A stretch of 64,000 bases of DNA from Oasisia sp. SBJ-2009 (lineage: Eukaryota; Annelida; Polychaeta; Sabellida; Siboglinidae), in NCBI GenBank assembly GCA_964017155.1, contig OZ024854.1, positions 13,734,681 through 13,798,680 of the forward strand, written 5' to 3'. Below, piece by piece: positions 1 to 9,870 of this stretch. The notes below the pieces were generated by a model that saw only the letters and a list, made by a program, of their open reading frames with translations, did no database searches and was not told the origin of the DNA. A program made the position numbers and the translations under genes. Every line of letters starts with the position of its first letter. The stretch's first letter is position 1.

Positions 1-101
1 TGCAAACATGTTCTAAACTGTCGTGTGTTCTAGATTGCAGACGGAATACGGCTGAGAATATTAAACATGCTAAAAACGATTACAGACTGTATTGTTCTGA
101 C

Positions 102-246
102 CTCGATAAGTCTCTTCTGCACAGGTTCGAGTCGCAAGGATTGCTCGTTGATGTACTTCACAATAGGTTTGCTTGACAGGTGAGACTTGTTATGGTCTGC
201 GCCGTCGCTTTTTGTGGGCACCATATCTGAATCGGACGCCATCTTT
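102..246 (-). CDS. N-terminal coding exon of a COMTD1-like O-methyltransferase (partial gene)
   Basis: Read on the minus strand, a good acceptor (TTTTATTTCAG) ends at 247, a start codon follows at 242-240, and 47 codons run to a donor GAG|GTCAGA at 102/101, ending in phase 0. The peptide starts MASDSDMVPTKSDGADHNKS and contains SSKPIVKY and SLRLEPVQKRLIE. This pattern (SSKP-VKY then SLRL-PVQ) is the N-terminal helix region of catechol-O-methyltransferase-domain and caffeoyl-CoA O-methyltransferase-like class I SAM-dependent enzymes. The SAM-binding core would lie in later exons, beyond the left edge. The acceptor just before the ATG implies a non-coding upstream exon to the right. The COMTD1-like identity rests on family memory of this short motif; the exon structure is seen directly. 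Confidence 0.62.
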
Positions 247-699
247 CTGAAATAAAACCAACGGAGCTTACAGATGTGAGTTCCAATAAATTGTATCCGG
301 GTCATTCGTTCATCTGTTTAATTAGTATGTATGAACGGACTACATTGGATGACCGTGTGATCCAATAAGTGGTCAAACATAACTAATATCACCATAAGCC
401 GTCACATCAGAGATACATTTACCATAATTTCAAGCGACATGAAAAAAGCCGAACCATAGGTAGCAAACACATTGGGAGGAGAAGGCAGCCGACGTATCAA
501 GAAGGAGATCGCATCAAGCAACAATCATATCATACGTCGACAATTAAAAATATTTGGCACTGAATGTTTATCAGAAAGACAACTATCCACAACACTGAAT
601 TACCGAAAGATGGTGATAATACTAACGAAAAGGCAAGAGAAGACACTCGATAATAAGAAAGCCCGACAGTAAGCTGGATTCAGTAGCAGTTATATACAC

Positions 700-701
<2 letters not shown>
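247..701. other. No gene recognised
   Basis: This should be intron or upstream sequence of the methyltransferase exon. Short ORFs only; nothing recognised. Confidence 0.5.
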
Positions 702-774
<73 letters not shown>

Positions 775-1204
775 TGTGTGCGTGTGTGCGTGCGTGCGTG
801 CATGCATGCGTGCATGCGTGCATGCGTTAATGCATGCATGCATGCATGCATGCATGTATGCATGTATGCATGTATGTATGTATGTATGTATGTATGTATG
901 TATGTATGTATGTGTGTATGTGTATATGTGTGTATGTGTGTATGCGTGTATGCGTGTATGCGTGTATGCGTGTATGCGTGTATGCGTGTATGCGTGTATG
1001 CGTGTATGCGTGTATGCGTGTATGCGTTTATGCGTGTATGCGTGTATATGTATGTATATATGTATGTATGTATGTACGAATGTATGTATGTATGTATGTA
1101 TGTATGTATGTGTGTATGTGTGTATGTGTGTATGTGTGTATGCGTTTATGCGTGTATGGGTGTGTATGCATGTATGTATGTATGTATGTATGTATGTATG
1201 TATA

Positions 1205-1240
<36 letters not shown>

Positions 1241-1768
1241 TGTATGTATGTATGTATGTATGTATGTATGTGTGTATGCGTGTATGTATGTATGTATGTA
1301 TGTATGTATGTATGTATGTATGTATGTATGTATGTATGTGTGTATGTGTGTATGTGTGTATGTGTGTATGTGTGTATGTGTGTACGTGTGTATGTGTGTA
1401 CGTGTGTACGTGTGTACGTGTGTACGTATGTACGTATGTACGTATGTACGTATGTACGTATGTACGTATGTATGTATGTATGTATTTATGTATTTATGTA
1501 TGCGTGTATGCGTGTATGCGTGTATGCGTGTATGCGTGTATGCGTGTATGTATGAATGCGTGTATGCATGTATGCATGTATGCATGTATGCATGTATGTA
1601 TGTATGTATGTATGTATGTATGTATGTATGTATGTATGTATGTATGTATGTATGTATGTATGTATGTATGTATGTATGTATGTATGTATGTATCTATGTA
1701 TGTATGTATGTATGTATGTATGTTTGTATGTATGTATGTATGTATGTATGTATGTATGTATGCGTGTT
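702..1768. repeat. Compound microsatellite (TG)n, (TGCA)/(TGCG)n, (GTAT)n
   Basis: About 1.07 kb of simple repeat. It opens with about 70 bp of (TG)n, then TGCG/TGCA units, then long runs of GTAT alternating with blocks of GTGTAT, GCGTGTAT and GTAC-type units. All six frames stay open for long stretches, only because none of the units contains a stop; these are not genes. Confidence 0.97.
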
Positions 1769-2708
1769 TCGTGGCTGCCTCTGTAGCATCCCACATAGTT
1801 CTTTTTTGATAATCGCTCAAATAAGCCATCCACGTAAGTTAAATGATAAATGAGATAAATGAATGGGAGACAGGATTTCTTCCTGTCTTGCTCTGTTATG
1901 TGCAGTGACCTGGTATGACATATCGGATCTGCATCTTAATTAATGGAATTGTTTGTTTGGTTTTTGTTGTACCAGTCTTAATTGTAGAGGTGAATAGAGT
2001 TATTAAGTGGCCAACTTTGGAAGGGGTACACTACATGTCAATTTCTTTCAGTATCGTTTTTTATGAAAGAAGCACAGCAGAATATATTGTCTTTGTCGGA
2101 ACATTTGTGAACACATGATCACAACATGTACTCCATGAAGATATAATGGTGCATTAATTTGTTTACATATAAAATAAATAATAAATATATTTAAAACTGT
2201 GAAACAGAATTAATATAATGCAAAAAGTATTCCATACAGGTTGTAGATACAATATATTGTATTGCTAACAAGCGTACTACCAGCAATGTAACATTAAAAT
2301 ATACACAACTTGAGTTGCATTTACAGAAAATCGATAATTTCGAAACTATAGCCAGGGTATACCGTTCAGGGTTAACAGGATCTACTGTATTATTGATACA
2401 GCCGCTATAATCAGTTCCTGCCACTGCAATTAGTCAAAGTGCCATGTCAACAATAGAGCTTGTCGCAATAGGGCCCATAAGTATGTCACGATAAATGGCG
2501 TGACTCCGCGCGATTGGAGCTCATTGGGGTCTAAGCGAGACAATTGGGGACTGGTCACAAGAATAATACACAATAAAATAGTTTACGGGATTTGCATTTT
2601 ACATTGCTGTACATTGTGGTTTCGATAAGCACTTATATCTGACAAGTTGTCTAAATTCGCATAATCATAACCCCAAACAGGTTGTACTACGCGAAAAATG
2701 GCACTTTT
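1769..2708. other. AT-rich intergenic sequence
   Basis: Only short ORFs. I see no domain, RNA or repeat structure apart from AT-rich low complexity. Confidence 0.5.
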
Positions 2709-4156
2709 CATTATAATAATAATAATAATAATACAGTTTTTATATAGCGCTAATTCCCGCATGGCGGATCGATGCGCTGCACAAGAAAAATACTAAAATT
2801 AATGTATATTAATAAATAAAAATGTAAATTATATAAATTAATATAAATCATACTAACTCGCAAATCTTTGTATGTAAATTATATAAATAAATTATATTAA
2901 ACACTGCTTTTAAGATGTATAGTACTAAAACATGGTATGCAAATTATATATATATTAATATAAAATTAAAACCCTTTCTAAAACTCTGTACGTAAACATA
3001 CATATAAATCTATAAATTAATCTAAAACATAAACACTAATTAAAATATTATTACACTAAAAAGAAATTATAATGCAATGTCCGTCATTTTAAAACAATTG
3101 AAATTAATTGAAATGTCTACTAAAAAGATATGTCTTTAAATACTTTCTAAATATGGGTAATGTCCCGGATGCACGAATGTTCACAGGTAGTTCATTCCAC
3201 AGTCGAGGTGCTGCTGCGCCAAATGCCGAATCACCAACACACTTCTTTGTCATGCCTTGGTGCAGTGTTGGCGCATAGTTCTGGCGTAGGCGTCCGTCAC
3301 GCTTTTGTGGTTTAACAAGTTCTGCCAGATAAGACGGCGCCAATCCATTCATGCATTTAAAAGTCATTACCAACATTTTGAAGGCGATTCGGCTCTCAAC
3401 TGGCAGCCAATGCAGCTCCTTCAACACTGGTGTGATGTGGTCATGTTTATTGGTGCGTGTTATTAGCCTGGCTGCATTGTTCTGGACACGCTGTAGCCGA
3501 GCTGTCTGTGTTAACGGGATGTTATGCAACAGTGAGTTGCAGTAGTCGAGTCGAGATGTGACGAGTGCATTAACTGCATTTTTCGCGGCTTCTGTTGTTA
3601 GATAGTGCCGTATTGATGACAGTCTGTATAGATGGTAGTTACATGCGGCGCACACAGCAGTCACATGATCTGTCATCGTCAGATGTTGATCCATGTGCAC
3701 TCCCAGATTCCTTATGCTGTGTGACGGTGAAACCGTATCATCGCCAATTGTCAAGGAGCAACCTCCGTACACCTTGAGATGATGTTTTGAAGTAAAGATC
3801 ATCATCTTAGTTTTTTCATCGTTTAATTTCAGCATGTGCACCGCCATCCATCGTCTGACTTCCCCAATACAGTCGGTGAGTCGCCTCGCAGTTTCCACTT
3901 GGTCGCCGGGTTTAGCGGGATTGTACGACGCATATAATTGAATGTCGTCGGCATATTTATGATATTTTATGCCATGTCTTTTGAATATCCGCTGCATTGG
4001 GGTGGTGTAAAGAGTGAACATGACAGGTCCGAGGACCGAGCCCTGTGGCACTCCACTCTGTAGCGGAATAGTCGCGGATGTTTTTGAGTCTATCTGGACA
4101 CAGTGGGTGCGGTCTTCCAAGTACGTCCGGAACCATGACAACGCCGTTTCACGCAC
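2709..4156 (-). mobile_element. 5'-truncated L2/CR1-type LINE
   Basis: The minus strand carries the 3' part of a non-LTR retrotransposon: the second half of a reverse transcriptase ORF (3104-4156), a 3' UTR of about 390 bp, and a terminal segment with GCGCTATATAAAAACTG followed by (TTA)n at 2709-2735. Truncation at the 5' end by abortive reverse transcription is normal for LINEs. The 3' tail resembles the tail of the SINEs in this window over the GCGCTATATAA motif. Confidence 0.85.
3104..4156 (-). pseudogene. LINE reverse transcriptase, C-terminal part (350 codons)
   Basis: The frame is open but lacks the endonuclease and the fingers of the polymerase. It begins at the RT palm: SGVPQGSVLGP at about residues 34-44 and the catalytic YADD at 68-71. 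A thumb/connection follows, and then the C-terminal signature of L2/CR1 elements (GDSAFGAAAPRLWNELP, then a FRKYLKTYLF tail). No in-frame stop is seen, so the copy is not very old, but it cannot move by itself. The L2/CR1 assignment rests on motif style, not on a tree. Confidence 0.85.
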
Positions 4157-4889
4157 TTATTAGTCAAGATCGCCAAACGCAAGTACTTGCCGCTATCGCC
4201 ATGGCAACCACCATTATAATCGATTAAAATTCATGATTTCCGTGATCATTGTCACCGGCAAAGTGTTCCACTGCTTCTGCTTGTAATAATTCTTCGGACA
4301 GAATAACTGAAATAGTTAAACTGGAACCGTACGATTATTACAACCAAAAACAAAACGAAGTCCTATACGTTAACATGGAGAATATGGACCTCCTGCCCCC
4401 AACTGCCCCCAGCCTCGTTTTCGCGCGCGAGACTTACACGCCCTATTGAGCCGTAGGTCTAAATATAGACTGTGCGGCTGCCCCTGCGCGGCGGCTATCT
4501 TAGAGTCGGACAAACTATCGGTCGGACAACGTGAACGAACTTACAAAAGCTGTGAGTGTTTAAGAACTGAACTTTATTTCGGTCACAACAACAACATACA
4601 AACATAAACATGATTATAAAATGTAACCGAGGAGATCCTCTAGAATCCCCTGGGGCTTATACCGAGGACCACCAAGAACATACAACTTTATGGACATTAT
4701 TACAAAAGTAAACTAAATATATAAAAATAAATATCATCATCACTATCATGAATGATGATATTAGAATACTACAACTACTAATATTTATATTACTAAAAAG
4801 CTAAATAAGTCTAAAAAATAAATACAACATCATGATAAACAATAAAAGAATACTATAACTACGGTACATAGTCCTTATACATGCCTAAG
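4157..4889. other. Unassigned sequence between two LINE copies
   Basis: Contains a short plus-strand ORF (4249-4449, 66 codons) with no recognised domain, and AT-rich sequence from about 4680 that may be the 3' UTR and tail of the neighbouring minus-strand LINE. Confidence 0.4.
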
Positions 4890-5935
4890 ATACATATCCC
4901 ATCAGGAATAACTCCTTCAGCTTACTTTTAAATTGTTGTATTGTTCTAAGCTTTCTTAGATGTTGAGGTAGTTTATTCCAGAAGACTGGACCAGTATAAT
5001 TTATTGTAAACTTTCTGTTGTTTGTTCTTATGTTTTGAATGTAAAACCCATTACAATTTCTAAGATTATGGTTATGAACGTTTTCTGTTAGTTAAACATA
5101 GAAGTCAAGTTGTCTGGGAGTTGATCATTATTGGATTTATACATAAAAATCCCTAATTGATGTTTATATATATCACTTAACTTTAACAGTTTTAATTTTG
5201 AAAATAATGGGTCTGTATGGGATGTATAAAAATTATTGTGATTTCGTAATTATCCTTATCGCTCTCTTCTGTAGTATCTTTATTTTTTTTAATGAATTGT
5301 GTATGTATTTGACCACAACAGGACACAATATTGCAGATCAGATAATATTAATGAATAGTATAAAGTCTTCATGGTGTACAATGGGAGAAAATATTTTAAT
5401 TTATTAAGCATTCCTACATTTCGTGCAATTTTTGATAAATTATTAATATGGATTGTCCAGCTCAAATGTTCATCTATGTGTATTCCTAGAAATGTTGTAT
5501 ACTTTACTTGTTTAATTTTGTTACCATTTATTATTATTTCAGCATTGTCTGTATTAAAAAAATTCCATTTTGGTGTGAATATTATGAAATTTGATTTTTT
5601 AACATTTAATGTTAGTTTGTTAGTATTAAACCAAATTGCAATTTTTTTAGTTCAACGTTAATTTCTTCTAAGAGAGTGTGGAAATGTGTGTGTGCATGGA
5701 ACAAACTAGTATCATCTGCAAACAGTATTCGCTTAAGAATGTTTGATACATTTACAATATCATTTATATATATGATAACAAGTTAAGGGTCTAATATGGA
5801 TCCCTGGGGAACACCACAAGTTATTTTCATGTATTCAGATTCTGTGTTATTATACAACACATATTGTGCTCTATCGCTAAGGTAACTTTTGAACCAAACC
5901 ATATTGTTTATTTGATAGTATGTTATATTAAGCTA
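4890..5935 (-). mobile_element. Degenerate CR1/jockey-type LINE reverse transcriptase fragment
   Basis: Minus-strand translation in mixed frames gives NMVWFKSYLSDRAQYVLYN, then TCGVPQGSILDP followed by a stop where LGP is expected, then the catalytic LFADDTSLF near 5700. The typical C-terminus (GPVFWNKLPQHLRKLRTIQQ, then FKSKLKELF) lies near 4900-5010. Several stops and frameshifts make it a dead copy. It is 5'-truncated at about 5935, just after RT motif 3. The sequence is close in style to the intact LINE at 20740-23778. Confidence 0.8.
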
Positions 5936-5966
5936 GTAAATTATGTTATATCGCGTATGAAATACG

Positions 5967-6090
5967 ATGGTAACTACAAAACATTGTTGCTACGGTGTGT
6001 GCCGTAGTGATTCACATTATGGCCATCGGGAACACATGAAAGTTTTGACTTTCATGCCGTTTCTAGCACCTGGGACGTCTTCTTCACATA
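5967..6090 (+). pseudogene. Possible THAP-like zinc-finger start, truncated
   Basis: From the ATG at 5967 the frame reads MVTTKHCCYGVCRSDSHYGH, then REHMKVLTFMPF, and ends at a stop near 6108. The C-C-x3-C-x-SDS-Y pattern followed by a basic segment and FxPF resembles the first half of THAP-type C2CH fingers found in many transposon-derived proteins. The second half (C-x2-H-F) is absent downstream. It could be a first exon or a transposon relic. The motif is seen; the family assignment is inferred. Confidence 0.4.
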
Positions 6091-7547
6091 AAGTAGCTGA
6101 TGGATTAGCGTAGCTGCAGGCCATTTTGGCTGTAGCCGCACGCTGTTTGTGCGACTGACTACCCGGATGTAACATCTATGAATATTCATGATGGCGCGTG
6201 ACGTCATTCGCGACAGGACCTAACAGGGGTCAGAGCACGGTCACGCTTCCTGGTCTGATCCATAATACCAATGTAGTACTTAAATAAATTGTCATTGGAA
6301 AAGAGTATAATACAGCAGAGATACTAGTAGATTAAGTGGTATATGTTCAGTGTATGACGCATGTTGTTAGTCAGAGTGTAGTTAGCGTAGTGATTTCATC
6401 CATTTTTACGTTACCCTGTGGATGCTAAAAAAACGTGCTAAATTTGGACAATATTGATGTGCAACTCACATGCATGCATTTTAGTAGAGCCAGAGGTGGT
6501 TTATTTTTTAAGAAGTTTGATGTCTATGTATTTGATATGATTGCAGTGACTGTACGTGTACACATTTAAGTATTTTATTAGGTACAGTTTCCTTGTAAGG
6601 TCCACCCACCCCTTATAATAATCTGACAACAAGTTAACATGCCGCCAAAGGGAACATCAACTGCGTGGAAATGCGAGATTAACGGTCCCATCTCGCTACT
6701 TCAGAAGCTGCTCATTATAAACAGCAATAACATTCGCAGAAAATGAAAAGTAATATATTCAAGCACAATTACAAATACACCAGATGGATTCAAACACAAA
6801 TAATTTGAAATGTTAAATTATTTACACATATACAAATACAGTGAGATTTAAAAAAATACTTTTAAGAATAATTTTAAATTTCATAATACAATAAATGCAA
6901 TAGAGCTCAAACAAACGCAAATGTATTATCGATAAATTAGTTTTTCAGCATAATCGCTATGATGTAATGAACAACCACGGTGAGACAGAGGGCTTATTAC
7001 TTAATTGTAAGACCATAACACTAGAAAATAATCCAATTATGCTAAATTGTCTGATTAATATTAGTGATCTCATATGTAATTGATAACCATAATTTAATAT
7101 GCATTAATATATACTAATATTAAAGCTACTATTGTTATTTGTGTACAACTTCCCGGCTAAATAAATACAACAACCTCTTCAATCAACCCTTTTCACACCC
7201 GCCTGGCAATGAGGACCCACCCTTCATCCATGATGGAGGGGGGGGGTATCATTACATCACTGAGACGAACTTAACAGATATGGGATCAGTTGGGTTCTCC
7301 AATTAACAAGCCGCACTTTCAAGCGGCTTGTGTCATGTTTGAACCAAATTCATTGTACATATACCTGAAATGGTTCTTATATCTGACGCAAACTTCCCTT
7401 ACCATGGAATATAATGAATTAGCACGTTGGTGTCCATAAGTCATAAATATTGTCGCGCATTTATTGCTAAAATTACTGTGTGATGTATATTTGTCCATCA
7501 AAATCGTCTAAATAACAAAACAAAATAATTTATCTGAAGTAATTACT
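6091..7547. other. Non-coding, AT-rich stretch
   Basis: No long ORF. A run of nine or more G is at about 7238. Nothing else recognised. Confidence 0.5.
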
Positions 7548-8226
7548 ATGTCGACATGTGTTCGCTAAACATATCGCCAACCGGACGCGCATGCACATTA
7601 CCATCAATCGATTTCTGTTTTGGCAATAAGAATTTGTTTCGCCCTTATTGCCAGAGCAGCTTTGCGGATCGATATTATCGCAGTTTCCCCGCTACGATCG
7701 CCTAAATGAGTCAAAAAACGATACCAAGGCGTCATGTGTATCTGAAACAATCACTATGTCGACATGTGTTCGCTGAACATATCGCCAACCGCACGCGCAT
7801 GCACATTACCATCAATCGATTTCTGCTCTGGCAAAAAGAAATTTTTCCGTTCTTATAGCCAGAGCTGCTCTGAGATTTGCACTGAAAATCCGCTAGGGCG
7901 CATTGGTTTCTGCTCTGGCAATAAGGATTTTTTCGCCCTTATTGCCAGAGCAGCCCTGCGGGTCGATATTATCGCAGTTTCCCCGCTACGATCGCCTAAA
8001 TGAGTCAAAAAACGATACCAAGGCGTCATGTGTATCTGAAACAATCACTATGTCGACATGTGTTCGCTAAACATATCGCCAACCGCACGCGCATGCACAT
8101 TACCATCAATCGATTTCTGCTCTGGCAATACGAAATTTTTCCGTTCTTATTGTCAGAGCTGCTCTGGCAATAAGAATTTTTTTCGTGCTTTTTCCCAGAG
8201 CAGCTCTGGCAATAGTCAGGGCGAAG
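7548..8226. repeat. Three tandem copies of a 200-300 bp unit with internal hairpins
   Basis: Units start at 7548, 7755 and 8050 with the same ATGTCGACATGTGTTCGCT sequence. The first is about 207 bp, the second about 295 bp, the third is cut off near 8226. Inside each unit, GCTCTGGCAATAAG and its complement CTTATTGCCAGAGC recur in opposite orientation, so RNA or single strands could fold. The second unit has an extra copy of the hairpin segment. Short ORFs here are copies of the same repeat, not genes. Confidence 0.85.
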
Positions 8227-8703
8227 CAACTATACTCAGTAACAACGGACACCCACCGATGGATAATCATAATGGTAATCGTCACATTTCTATAGCGCTG
8301 TTCCAACGTTCGTTGCTCACAGCGCTGTACAGAATGTTCTTGTAAATAAATAAGTCTTTAATTTTACTTTAAATGCAGCAGTGGTCATAGATGACAATGT
8401 CAGATGCTGCGGTAGTGCATTCCATAGACTTGGTGCTGCCACGCTGAAAGCTCTGTCACCCCAATGACGCCTTGTGCGTGGCACACACAAAAAACTGTGT
8501 TCGCTGGAGCGCAGCGACCTAACCGGCTGGCGTCGGCTTACACAGTGTTCAGTGTAGGCAGGCGCGTGGCCCTTCAGTGCTCGGTGAGTGAGTAGCAGGA
8601 TCTTGAACTCAACTCGCACCGCTATAGGCAGCCAGTGCAACATCTTTAGCAATGGTGTAGCATGGCTATATCTTATCACATACACAACTGCTGCACTAAC
8701 CAT
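8227..8703 (-). mobile_element. L2/CR1-type LINE 3' fragment
   Basis: The minus-strand frame 8317-8703 encodes the RT C-terminus: ATPLLKMLHWLPIAVRVEFK, then GDRAFSVAAPSLWNALPQHL, and a KVKLKTYLF tail. Downstream on that strand are a short UTR and a GCGCTATAG-like 3' terminus near 8300. Everything upstream of motif HWLP is missing. It abuts the next LINE fragment head to head at about 8690-8700. Confidence 0.82.
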
Positions 8704-9428
8704 GTGTTCTATGCCGATGACATATGTGTTATTGCTCCCAGTCCTAGTGGGCTTCAGGGTTGGCTGAACATATGTGCAAAGTTTGGCTTTGAAAATGATG
8801 TTGCATATAACCCTATCAAGTCGTTATGTATGGTCTTCAAACCACGTGGTTTTAACCTGAAATGTCCAGATATGTATATGAACCTAAACAAGCTTGTATA
8901 TGTCAAAGAAGCAAAATATCTAGGTGTGATAATATGCAATGACCTGAAAGATGACGGAGATATTCTAAGACATCTACGTAATTTTTATGCTAGGTCAAAT
9001 AGCATTATCAGAATATTTCACCACTGTTCCGTGGGTGTTAAACTACATCTGTTTCATGCATATTGTTGTACAACTTATTGTTGCCAATTATGGCTTAACT
9101 TTAATAAGGGCTCATATTTGAAAGCTAAAGTTACCTACAACAATATGCATAGACGGATTTTGGGATATAGCCGACGGGACAGCGCGAGTGGCATGTTTGT
9201 TAATAATGCTATTGATACATTTGACGCCCTATTGCGTAAGAACATTTATGGTTTTAAAAGACGCATTTTTAACATAAATAATGACTTGATTAGGGTTATG
9301 TACTTTTTTACTATTTACTATTTCAAAGCAATTGCTTTGAAATAGTAAATGGCCCAATGTGGATTAGCTGGGCCAATTCATTGTACACAGTAAATCTGTA
9401 AGATAGTCATCATATCTCGCATATAACT

Positions 9429-9432
<4 letters not shown>
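8695..9432 (+). mobile_element. LINE reverse transcriptase fragment, opposite orientation
   Basis: The plus-strand frame (to 9345) starts in the RT catalytic motif HVFYADDICVIAPSPSGLQ, followed by VAYNPIKSLCMVF, an EAKYLGVIICNDLKD thumb and a C-terminal domain rich in H and Y. It then ends in a perfect palindrome, a second hairpin and a (TTA)n(TA)n tail. The subfamily differs from the neighbour, with the YADDI-APSPS signature seen in some CR1-like LINEs. It is 5'-truncated and cannot move by itself. Confidence 0.82.
9313..9350. repeat. Perfect 38-bp palindrome at the LINE 3' end
   Basis: ATTTACTATTTCAAAGCA and its exact complement meet at a central AATT. A second hairpin, TGGCCCA...TGGGCCA, follows at about 9350-9376. 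Both precede the (TTA)n tail of the LINE. Confidence 0.9.

Positions 9433-9508
<76 letters not shown>
9429..9508. repeat. (TTA)n followed by (TA)n microsatellite
   Basis: Directly follows the LINE 3' hairpins; probably the LINE tail extended by slippage. Confidence 0.92.
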
Positions 9509-9509
<1 letters not shown>

Positions 9510-9866
9510 TCAGTAAGTTGTTTATATAACTTACTTTTCAAAAGGTGTTTATTTATATGAATTAATTGCATATTTATTTTACAATCACATCCTGTATATT
9601 TCTCATTATTTTATCTGTTTTTCTACAATTTTACATTGATCTAACTTTATTTTTTATCTATTCATTTTTTTAAAAACATATTGGCTCTTTAATAGGCTAC
9701 TTAGGTGTTCTAATGTATGTACCGATTGTATATGGGTTTTTACCTGAAATAAATGTTTTCGTATTCGTAACATGGCACCCCCCCCCCCTCGGAAAGAAGC
9801 GCACACATTGCGTAATCCCAGGTCGCTGAGGCGTACCACGCCCATATAGTGTTCACAGTCGGTATG
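9509..9866. other. AT-rich spacer
   Basis: Contains a C10 run at about 9778. No gene seen. Confidence 0.5.
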
Positions 9867-9870
9867 TTAA

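Noticed and set aside
704..1853. Long overlapping ORFs of Met-Tyr-Val-Cys repeats on both strands
   Set aside because: Direct translations of the GTAT/TGTG microsatellite; no unique sequence and all frames open.
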